A stretch of DNA of 53,901 nt, taken from assembly GCA_011523615.1 (NCBI GenBank), contig WTGJ01000008.1:125250-179150 (forward strand), given 5' to 3'. Shown piece by piece: positions 30,849 through 37,464 of this stretch. The notes below the pieces were generated by a model. That model saw nothing but the letters and a program-made list of their open reading frames with translations, ran no database searches and was not told where the DNA came from. Origin of the DNA: Chloroflexota bacterium. GTDB lineage: Bacteria > Chloroflexota > Anaerolineae > Aggregatilineales > Phototrophicaceae. Position 1 is the first letter of the stretch. Every line of letters begins with the position of its first letter. The position numbers were made by a program, and so were the translations under genes.

Positions 30849-31649
30849 GTGATTGAGCGCTGGGTGCTGGCCCTCCTGCTTGTGCTCTGCTGCAGCGCCG
30901 ACGCTTTCGCGCAAGAGAACGCGCGCCCGTCTGAGTTTGCGTTGAGCTTTTGCGCGAAGGGGGTGGCCAATATCCGCAGCGAGCCGAGCACGGCGGGCGG
31001 TGAAGGCACCGTCATCCGCAAGGCGGAGCGAGAGGAACCGTTGACCGTCATCGACGGGGTGGTTGGTGAGATGCCGGCCGGTTGGTATGACAATGTCTTT
31101 TGGTATGAACTCGAAGATGGCTCTTATGTGTATTCGGGGGTGGTCCGGCCCTGCCCGCCGCCGCTCGCTGCCCGAGATGTTTCCCTTGAGCCCAATGTCT
31201 CCGGAAGCGAGGAGGACGAAGAGAGAATCAGGGAAATTTTCCAAATGTTAAGTGAAAAAAACTCGGAGTTGTATGCCTTCACGCAGATCGAGGGAGTTAC
31301 GATTGGCATTGGCCCACACTTAAATTGCGCCGGAAGGGCAAATCTACGGTATGTCTCATTGTTGATGAGGGATTGGGAACGATGCACTAAAGAGTTTTTT
31401 GCCACCATACTGATTCACGAATACTGCCACGTCTGGCAGTTTGAAGAGGATATGATTCGTGACATTTTTCTCTTTGAGCAGGCCTGTTTGCGGCTGGCCC
31501 TCATCGCCGGTTTCGCCCTCGGCCTGGTCGGCGAAGAACGGCAAGTCATGGTAAGAGAGCAAATCAAACTGAAACACCTCCATGAACCCGAGTGCCAGTG
31601 GTGGAAATTCACCTATGATGGTTATCGCTGCCAGCGCCACGGTCTCTGA
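30849..31649 (+). CDS. Secreted SH3-like protein with HExxH zincin-like motif (copy 1)
   Basis: 266 aa, GTG start at 30849 with GGAG 8 nt upstream. A signal peptide (1-22, ending DAFAQ) is followed by an SH3b-type domain (about 31-105; VANIRSEPSTAGGEG, VFWYELEDGSYVYSGVV) and a helical domain with ILIHEYCHVWQFEED (HEYCH at 190-194). HExxH suggests a zinc metallopeptidase-like site; the Cys inside it is unusual, and a third metal ligand is not certain, perhaps Glu207 in FEQACLR. It may be an inactive binding domain. The likely location is the cell surface. The neighbouring copy at 31759-32544 keeps the motif, so it is under selection. Confidence 0.7.
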   Translation: MIERWVLALLLVLCCSADAFAQENARPSEFALSFCAKGVANIRSEPSTAGGEGTVIRKAEREEPLTVIDGVVGEMPAGWYDNVFWYELEDGSYVYSGVVRPCPPPLAARDVSLEPNVSGSEEDEERIREIFQMLSEKNSELYAFTQIEGVTIGIGPHLNCAGRANLRYVSLLMRDWERCTKEFFATILIHEYCHVWQFEEDMIRDIFLFEQACLRLALIAGFALGLVGEERQVMVREQIKLKHLHEPECQWWKFTYDGYRCQRHGL

Positions 31650-31758
31650 TTTCAGCCCAGGCCCGACCAAAATTCCGCGATGGGCGCGGCCGCTGGGTTG
31701 CGCCCCTGTGTTGCGGTGAGCGGAAAGTTGAGATGTGAGATGTATGCAGGGGTGAACG

Positions 31759-32544
31759 GTGATTGAGCGGTTCTTGCTGGCTATCCTGCTCCTGCACATC
31801 AGCGCCCCGTTCGCAGTCGCGCAAGAGAGCGCCCGCCCGTCTGAATTCGCGCTGTCTTTTTGCGTGTATGAGAGAGCCAACATCCGCAGTGAGCCGAGCA
31901 CGGCGGGCGGTGAAAGCACCATCATTCGCACTGCTGGGGCAGGTGAACCATTGATCGTGGTAGACGGGGTGATTGGTGAACTCCCTGCTGGTTGGCAAAA
32001 CAATATCTTTTGGTATGAACTCCGCGATGGGTCTTATGTGTATTCGGGTATTGTTATACCCTGCCCCCCGCCGCTCTCTGCCAGAAATGTTTCCCGTGAG
32101 CCTAATGTGTACGAAACGGGCGAGGACGAAGAGAGAATCAGGGATGTTCTCAACTTGTTGAGAGTTCAAAACTCAGAGTTGTACGCGTTCACTCAGATAG
32201 AAAGAATTACGATCGACTCTGGACCCCGCAGTTTATGCGCCGGGAGGGCATTTCGGAGGAAGATAGAGTTGTGGATGGGGGAACACTGTAGCAGAGAGTA
32301 CTTGGCGACCATACTGATTCACGAATACTGTCATATCTGGCAGTTTGAAGAGGGTTTAAGCAGGGACCCATTTCTCCGCGAGCTCGCCTGTATGAGGCTG
32401 ACCCTCATCGCCGGTTTTGCCCTCGGGCTGGATCGGGAAGTCCTGGCAAGAGACCAAATTAAACTCAAACATATCCGTGAGCCCGAGTGCCAGTGGTGGA
32501 AAGCAACCTGGGATAGCGACCAGTGTCAGAGCCACGGTTTATGA
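31759..32544 (+). CDS. Secreted SH3-like protein with HExxH zincin-like motif (copy 2)
   Basis: 261 aa, GTG start at 31759 with AGGGG upstream. Same design as copy 1: signal peptide (ending FAVAQ), SH3b-type domain (RANIRSEPSTAGGES, IFWYELRDGSYVYSGIV) and a C-terminal domain with ILIHEYCHIWQFEEG. The N-terminal third and the HEYCH to C-terminus are nearly the same as copy 1, while the region between (about 115-170) has diverged and is AT-richer. No pro-peptide, no membrane anchor. Proteolysis is possible but unproven. Confidence 0.7.
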   Translation: MIERFLLAILLLHISAPFAVAQESARPSEFALSFCVYERANIRSEPSTAGGESTIIRTAGAGEPLIVVDGVIGELPAGWQNNIFWYELRDGSYVYSGIVIPCPPPLSARNVSREPNVYETGEDEERIRDVLNLLRVQNSELYAFTQIERITIDSGPRSLCAGRAFRRKIELWMGEHCSREYLATILIHEYCHIWQFEEGLSRDPFLRELACMRLTLIAGFALGLDREVLARDQIKLKHIREPECQWWKATWDSDQCQSHGL

Positions 32545-32573
32545 TGCCACTCACGGTAGACACTGACTTCACT

Positions 32574-33437
32574 TCACCCCAACCCCAGCCAAAACTCCGC
32601 AATCGCGGCCGCGATTTCCCTCGGCGAATCTTCCTGGATGAAATGCAGGCCCGGGACGGTCACCTCGCGCTGGTTCGGCAAGCTGCGCGCGAATTCACGC
32701 GGCCGCCCGGTCAGGATCATGCCCGGCTCGGCGTTGATGAACAACTTGGGGATGGCGCTGCGCGCGAGGAAAGCGGCGTAGGCTTCGACGATGGCGTGGA
32801 CCTCCGCCGGTTCGCCGTCGATGGGGATCTCGCGCGGCCAGGTCAGCGTCGGGCGGCGCGCTTCGCCCGCTTCTCGATAGGGCGCGCGGTAGACGGCCAT
32901 CTCCACCGCGGTCAGTTCACGCTGGATGCTGGCGGGCAGGATGCGCTCCACGAAGACGTTTTTCTGCAGGATGATTTCCTCGCCGGCGGGGGAGCGCATC
33001 GCCTGGAAGATCGGGCGCGCTGCTTCCGGCCAATCGGCCCAGGTCAGCGGGCAGACCAGCGCTTCCATATAGATCAGGGCGCGGATTTGCTCCGGGTAGC
33101 GGCAGGCGCGGTGGAAGGCGAGCGCGGAACCCCAATCGTGGCCGACGAGCGTGACGTTTTCGGTGAGGGCGAGCGCATCCAGCCAGGCGTCGAGGTAGCG
33201 GGCGTGGTCGATGAAGCGATAACGGCCGCACGGGTTGGCGCCGGAAGCGCCCATGCCGACTAGGTCCGGCGCCAGGCAACGGGCCTGCTCGGTCAGCGGT
33301 GGGATGATCTGGCGCCAGAGGTAGGACGAAGTCGGGTTGCCATGCAGGAAGACCAGGGGCGGGCCGCTGCCTTCATCGACGTAGGCCATCTCCGCATCGA
33401 GGACGGTGATACGTTGCCGGGGGCCTTCGTCGCTCAT
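32574..33437 (-). CDS. Haloalkane dehalogenase
   Basis: 287 aa, cytoplasmic alpha/beta hydrolase. [11 protein letters not shown] (32-42, with Asn34), nucleophile Asp101 and halide-binding Trp102 in [10 protein letters not shown], catalytic Glu125 in YMEAL and His265 in GLHFIQED give the complete HLD-II type pentad, so it should hydrolyse C-halogen bonds of haloalkanes to alcohols. Ser at the nucleophile position would have indicated an esterase; Asp is present. Start MSDEGPRQR at 33437 overlaps the stop of the thioesterase gene (ATGA), so they are coupled. Closest to the LinB/DhaA-like enzymes by motif, though the true substrate may be a natural halocompound. Confidence 0.9.
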   Translation of the reverse strand: MSDEGPRQRITVLDAEMAYVDEGSGPPLVFLHGNPTSSYLWRQIIPPLTEQARCLAPDLVGMGASGANPCGRYRFIDHARYLDAWLDALALTENVTLVGHDWGSALAFHRACRYPEQIRALIYMEALVCPLTWADWPEAARPIFQAMRSPAGEEIILQKNVFVERILPASIQRELTAVEMAVYRAPYREAGEARRPTLTWPREIPIDGEPAEVHAIVEAYAAFLARSAIPKLFINAEPGMILTGRPREFARSLPNQREVTVPGLHFIQEDSPREIAAAIAEFWLGLG

Positions 33438-33895
33438 GCGTCGCGGCTCTCGTCCGGGACCGCGACGGGTTCGTAGGCGGTGATGCGCTGGCGCCAGGTT
33501 TCGGGCAGGGGGACGGCGTGGCCGGCGCCATAGTTATAAGCGACCACGGTGGAGTGGCCATAGGCGGCGCGTTGGCCATCGGCGAGCAGGAGATGCTCCA
33601 TCTGGAAGCTTTTGCGGCCGAGGCGCGGGCAACGGGAATGGACGATCACCTCCTGGCCCGCGTACACCGGCAGCAGGTAATCGCAATTCACGTTGGCGAG
33701 GATCATGCGCACCGGCGGCCGCGATTCCACGGGAGAGAAGTGGATGCCCAGCACTTCTGCGGTGTATTCCAGGCGCGCGTGCTCCATGAAGGTCAGGTAC
33801 TTGGCGTGGTTGAGATGGCCGTTGAGGTCCAGGTCGGCGAAACGGACCTGGAGGGCGCAGCGGTGGCGAAAGGCGGAGATTTCGGGGTGGGGCAT
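33434..33895 (-). CDS. Acyl-CoA thioesterase (4HBT hot-dog fold)
   Basis: 153 aa from [11 protein letters not shown] at 33895 (GGAG 6 nt upstream). [27 protein letters not shown] is the hot-dog thioesterase helix with the 4HBT catalytic Asp (DLDLNGH) as in 4-hydroxybenzoyl-CoA thioesterase and YbgC. It hydrolyses acyl-CoA. Its last codon overlaps the dehalogenase start. Whether the two share a pathway (a haloacid or halo-alkane route ending in an acyl-CoA) is inference. Confidence 0.88.
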   Translation of the reverse strand: MPHPEISAFRHRCALQVRFADLDLNGHLNHAKYLTFMEHARLEYTAEVLGIHFSPVESRPPVRMILANVNCDYLLPVYAGQEVIVHSRCPRLGRKSFQMEHLLLADGQRAAYGHSTVVAYNYGAGHAVPLPETWRQRITAYEPVAVPDESRDA

Positions 33896-33965
33896 GGGCG
33901 CTCCGTGGTGATTCAACGGGTATTGTAGCGCGTGCTGGCACTTCACAGCCGGTTGAAGCGCGGGC

Positions 33966-34436
33966 TCAAGATCCTCTCGTATAACCCTGTGAAATCGCGA
34001 AGGAGAGGATGCGATCTTTATCCTCTTCGCTCAGTACCGGACATTCCTGAATTGCGCGAAGCACAATCCGAATGGCTTCGTCCGTCGCGGAGAACAATTC
34101 CCGATCGAAAATTTCCGCTGGCAAGCGACGAAAGAGCCGATCACAGGCGATGAAAGATTTTCTTCTGAGATCGGGTTGGATTTCCTCAGTGAGTACAGCT
34201 TGGCATTTCAAAAAAGCCGGGTTTCTCTTCGCTCGTTGTGTAACGAAGGGCGAGAATTGGATTTTGCCCCGTGCTTTCATTGGCTGACCGGTTCGATCCG
34301 TATTCATCAAGAAGCCATACGCACCACTATCGTCCGTATAAACGATCAGGAGATTCTTAGGTCCTGCTTTATGAATATAAGGGAAATTGGGTGAACGGTA
34401 GTATGTCCAGGGTTTCAACGGCCCGGACAAAGGCAT
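33966..34436 (-). CDS. Putative toxin of a Panacea-type toxin-antitoxin pair
   Basis: 156 aa, soluble, no recognised family. Segments such as NLLIVYTDDSGAYGFLMNTD, GKIQFSPFVTQRAKRNPAFLKCQ and RRKSFIACDRLF suggest a small beta-barrel that could be distantly PemK/MazF-like, but no motif is decisive. Its ATG is 3 nt after the stop of the Panacea-domain gene, so translation is coupled and stoichiometry favours the upstream protein, as usual for antitoxin-first systems. The role as a toxin is inferred from that neighbour only. Confidence 0.55.
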   Translation of the reverse strand: MPLSGPLKPWTYYRSPNFPYIHKAGPKNLLIVYTDDSGAYGFLMNTDRTGQPMKARGKIQFSPFVTQRAKRNPAFLKCQAVLTEEIQPDLRRKSFIACDRLFRRLPAEIFDRELFSATDEAIRIVLRAIQECPVLSEEDKDRILSFAISQGYTRGS

Positions 34437-34439
34437 CGA

Positions 34440-34970
34440 TCAATCATTGCCCTGTAAATGGGCGATCAGTGATTCAGAATCTGGCAACATGGCCGCAATG
34501 CTCAAGATCGGCATATCAAATCGCTTCCGCGAACTTCCCGGCTTCCAGGCATTTTTCCAGGCGGTTTCTTCGTGTGAGATATCCCGCAATTTTCCGATGG
34601 GTACCTCGCCGTATTCGCGCAGTACCCAATCCAGCGTCTGCTGCGCAGCTTCGCTGATCTTCTTCATATCCACAGCTCTCAGTGGCCGGATCACCCTCTC
34701 ACCTACTTCAAAGTCGTCATTTCCCGCTTGCCGCGTCTCGTCGAGCAGCTCGTAAATATCGATGGGTACCGGGCCATGCTCCATCGCGACATAATCATTG
34801 CCGCACAGGAATTGCCCCCAAAAATTCAGGTGTTGCTTATCCGCAAAGTACATCAGCTTGCAGATTTGCATCACGGTGGGTTCCTTCAACCGCCAAGCGA
34901 GGTATAGGATCAGCTCGATCGCTTCCTCGCGCTGAAAGGCGAAACGCTTCAAATCATCGGTTACCATCAT
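34440..34970 (-). CDS. Panacea (DUF4065) domain antitoxin
   Basis: 176 aa. The N-terminal helical Panacea/SocA-like domain is recognisable from LILYLAWRLKEPTVMQICKLMYFADKQHL, then GNDYVAMEHGPVPIDIYELLDE, the motif that defines DUF4065 proteins such as the phage protein GepA and the antitoxin SocA. This domain pairs with structurally diverse toxins. GGGAGG 7 nt upstream supports the ATG at 34970. It is first in a two-gene unit with the unknown protein at 33966-34436, its presumed toxin. Confidence 0.88.
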   Translation of the reverse strand: MMVTDDLKRFAFQREEAIELILYLAWRLKEPTVMQICKLMYFADKQHLNFWGQFLCGNDYVAMEHGPVPIDIYELLDETRQAGNDDFEVGERVIRPLRAVDMKKISEAAQQTLDWVLREYGEVPIGKLRDISHEETAWKNAWKPGSSRKRFDMPILSIAAMLPDSESLIAHLQGND

Positions 34971-35085
34971 CAGTGCACCTCCCGCTCTTCACGATTTGCG
35001 CGGGCCATCCGATTATACCTCACGCTGCTTGCCCCATCACCGCCTTTCTTGACTGGGCCAGCACCAGTGGTGGGTTGCGTCGCGC

Positions 35086-36525
35086 TCAGTTGAGCTCCTG
35101 CAGGCGGGCGACCAGGTATTCCTGCGGGCGGTCGCCTTTGATGCGGTTGCAATGCGCGCAGAGCAATTGCAAGTTCTCCAGGTGATCCGTGCCGCCGCGC
35201 GAGCGGGGGATGATGTGGTCGACTTCCATCAATTTGAAGGGGAATTCCGTCTGGCAGCCGTTGCAGCGCCCTTCCTGCTGGCCGAAGAGGACGTGGCGGT
35301 GCTGGCGGTAGGGGCGCGGGGCGGCGATGTCGGTGCGCTGCGGGATGTCGTCGCGGGCGGTGACGAGGCGGCTGTGGAAGAGATCGCCCATGAAATCGCG
35401 CAGGCGCAGGTTGACCAGTTCGACGGCCTTGGCCGAGAGGTCGATGCCGAGCCATTGGCGGCCGAGTTGCTCGGCGGCGACGCAGGCCGTGGCGCAACCG
35501 CAGAAGGGATCCAGCACGAAATCGCCTTCGTTCGAGGAAGCGGCGATGATGCGTTCGAGCAGGGCGAGCGGCTTTTGCGTGGGGTAACCGGTACGTTCTT
35601 TGGATTGTGCGGCAATTGGTTTTACTTCGAGAATAATATCTTGAACAGGGATTCCAGGTGCTTCATCGAGATAACGTTTTAGAAGTGGTTTGGTGCCTTT
35701 AGGTGGCCAGTAAATCCGACCATTATTGTCCAATAGATCCAGTTTTTCTTGCGATGTAAGTGTATGTACCGCCTCTATTCCAGCAAGCTCGATAATGGTT
35801 CGCCTGGGAACTGCCCAGTGTCGACCCACGTCAGAAGGGTTTATCCCCCGCCAAGGTGCGCCAGAATCTCCACCACGCAAACCAGCGCCAGTTAAATCTG
35901 ATGTTTTGTAGCGGCCTCTCTCATCTCTAAGCCGATACGTTTTTTCTACATAGTGATCATCGTATTTCTCATACATCGAATTCCACTTATATTCATCAGT
36001 TCTAGAATAAAAGAGCAAAATGTCATGAATCGGCCCCCAGCGTTTGGCACTACTATGGGCTGAGGTTCTTTTCCAAGTAATCTCATTGCGAAAATTGTGT
36101 GCACCAAACACGGCATCCATCAATTGCTTCAGGTAATGGCTGGCGGTGGGGTCGCAGTGGAGGTAGAGGCTGCCGGTCGCTTTCAGCAGGCGGCGCATCT
36201 GCAGCAGACGCACGGCCATCATGCAGAGGTAGGATTGCATGCTCTTGCCGTGGGTCAGGCCGGCGGCGAGCAGCAATTGGTAGATGGCCGGCTGCTCGTC
36301 GGCGATCAGGCCCATCCAGGCGACATCGAGGTCGGAGAGCGTCCAGGTATCTTTGAAGGCGGCGCCGGCGGCCTGGCTGCCGACGGGCGCTTCGTAATCG
36401 CGGTTGGAGTTGAAGGGCGGGTCGAGGTAGATCAGGTCGACGCTGGCCGAATTGAGGCCGCGCATGATCTCCAGATTGTCGCCGGTCCAGATGGTGCGGT
36501 TGGCGAAATTGGGGGTGGGGGACAT
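35086..36525 (-). CDS. DNA methyltransferase fused to an HNH nuclease domain (copy 2)
   Basis: 479 aa. Same design as 18975-20441: motif IV LDPPFNSNRDY (near 34), motif I as LDPFCGCATACVAAEQLGRQWLGIDL (about 325-350), and a C-terminal HNH domain with CNGCQTEF, VDHIIPRSRGGTDHLENLQLLCAHCN. It should methylate N6-adenine or N4-cytosine; the HNH part could cut unmodified DNA or nick. The conserved ends are about 65% GC, but the middle (about 35600-36110), which holds the target-recognition region, is about 40% GC, indicating that the recognition part was exchanged. The ATG at 36525 has no Shine-Dalgarno sequence but a TATACT box 6 nt upstream. Confidence 0.9.
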   Translation of the reverse strand: MSPTPNFANRTIWTGDNLEIMRGLNSASVDLIYLDPPFNSNRDYEAPVGSQAAGAAFKDTWTLSDLDVAWMGLIADEQPAIYQLLLAAGLTHGKSMQSYLCMMAVRLLQMRRLLKATGSLYLHCDPTASHYLKQLMDAVFGAHNFRNEITWKRTSAHSSAKRWGPIHDILLFYSRTDEYKWNSMYEKYDDHYVEKTYRLRDERGRYKTSDLTGAGLRGGDSGAPWRGINPSDVGRHWAVPRRTIIELAGIEAVHTLTSQEKLDLLDNNGRIYWPPKGTKPLLKRYLDEAPGIPVQDIILEVKPIAAQSKERTGYPTQKPLALLERIIAASSNEGDFVLDPFCGCATACVAAEQLGRQWLGIDLSAKAVELVNLRLRDFMGDLFHSRLVTARDDIPQRTDIAAPRPYRQHRHVLFGQQEGRCNGCQTEFPFKLMEVDHIIPRSRGGTDHLENLQLLCAHCNRIKGDRPQEYLVARLQELN

Positions 36526-36531
36526 GAGGGC

Positions 36532-36537
36532 AGTATA
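36532..36537 (-). promoter_or_regulatory. -10 box (TATACT) 6 nt before the methyltransferase-HNH gene
   Basis: TATACT then GCCCTC then ATG on the minus strand; the predicted transcript starts at the ATG itself. No Shine-Dalgarno sequence can be drawn in the intervening 6 nt. Confidence 0.45.
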
Positions 36538-36634
36538 GCGTGGGCGTGACGGTGCGGGCCATTTCGCAAAAAGCGCTGATCCGCTACACTATCGGTAACG
36601 TCAAAGGGAATGAGAGCCCATCGCGACGGAGTCA

Positions 36635-36892
36635 GTGGAAACGAACGCTCAGCCGACCGTTCAGGAGCGCGTGTCGAAGATCGAAACCGTCATGGAAACT
36701 GAGCGACCGCACCTGGCCACTAAAGCGGATATCGGCGAGGTGAAGCTGGAAATCGCTGAGGTGAAGATCGAAATGGCCGAAGTGAAGATCGAAGTGGCCG
36801 AACTCAAAGTGGCGATGATCCGCTGGTATATCGTCACCTCCATATCCATCATCGCTGTGCTGCTCGCCGCGATGCAGTATTTTTTCGGCTAG
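36635..36892 (+). CDS. Small coiled-coil protein with C-terminal TM anchor
   Basis: 85 aa, GTG start at 36635 (GGAG 3-4 nt upstream). Residues 30-58 are near-perfect heptad repeats of the type EVKIEMAEVKIEVAELK, followed by a TM helix (about 64-83, WYIVTSISIIAVLLAAM). Similar short coiled-coil/TM proteins occur next to nuclease or transport genes but have no established function. The repeated codons suggest internal duplication. A TM-anchored oligomer is the likely state. Confidence 0.6.
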   Translation: METNAQPTVQERVSKIETVMETERPHLATKADIGEVKLEIAEVKIEMAEVKIEVAELKVAMIRWYIVTSISIIAVLLAAMQYFFG

Positions 36893-36947
36893 TTCGCGTT
36901 ATGGTTGGTGGTCATGTGACGGCAGCGAGCAACAGGAGGAACAGCAC

Positions 36948-37397
36948 ATGACCCAGCAACCGATGACCCAGCAACCGATGACCCACCAACGCATCTACCC
37001 CAAATCCAGCAAGGGCGGCAACATCTTCCCGGATATTGACTTCCGCAGCTGCAAGGCGGTCCGCGCCGGCAACCTGGTTTTTGTCCAGGGGCAGACGGGC
37101 CTGACGATGGATGACGAAGGCTTCGTCGGCGAAGGCGACCCGGCGGCCCAGGCGGAAAACGCCATGCAGAACGTGCGCGAGATCCTGGAAGCGGCCGGCG
37201 CGCGCATGGAGGACATCTGCAAGATCACCACCTACGTGACGGACGTCGCCCACCGCGAGCGGGTCTACCCGGTGCTGGCGCGGCACCTGGGCGATACCTA
37301 CCCCTGCTCGACCGGCGTGGTCGTCCAGGCGCTGGGCAAGCCCTACGCCGATTTCGAGATCGACGTCTTCGCCGTGATCCCGGACGAGCGCGCCTGA
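36948..37397 (+). CDS. RidA/YjgF family protein (Rid superfamily)
   Basis: 149 aa. The fold is recognised from VRAGNLVFVQGQTGLT, AENAMQNVREILEAAGARMEDICKITTYVTD and GKPYADFEIDVFAVI. Canonical RidA deaminates enamine/imine intermediates using a conserved Arg in the segment after the long helix; here the segment reads TYPCSTGVVV, so the Arg is absent and activity may differ. The N-terminus MTQQPMTQQPMTHQ comes from a 15-bp repeat starting at 36948; AGGAGG is 8 nt before the first ATG, and the later ATGs at 36963 and 36978 are poorer choices. Stand-alone gene. Confidence 0.85.
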   Translation: MTQQPMTQQPMTHQRIYPKSSKGGNIFPDIDFRSCKAVRAGNLVFVQGQTGLTMDDEGFVGEGDPAAQAENAMQNVREILEAAGARMEDICKITTYVTDVAHRERVYPVLARHLGDTYPCSTGVVVQALGKPYADFEIDVFAVIPDERA

Positions 37398-37435
37398 GGT
37401 CAACCGTAGCCGCCTGCGACTTCACGCCAGATTCC

Positions 37436-37441
37436 TATAAT
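37436..37441 (+). promoter_or_regulatory. -10 box (TATAAT) before the class A PBP gene
   Basis: An exact TATAAT 23 nt upstream of the GTG start; no clear -35 is present. Confidence 0.4.
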
Positions 37442-37464
37442 GGAACGGGAAGCAGCTGGGTATC

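Larger units (their letters stand above)
30764..32544 (+). repeat. Tandem gene duplication including the upstream regions
   Basis: Two units of roughly 900 bp, each a GTG-start gene plus about 85 bp of 5' region. The 5' regions keep an inverted repeat, GGCGC/GCGCC (30764-30785) in unit 1 and GGGCGC/GCGCCC (31682-31705) in unit 2, followed by matching sequence around AGATGTGAGA. The coding regions are similar from end to end, with more divergence in the middle. This shows a single duplication event of gene plus leader. Confidence 0.8.
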
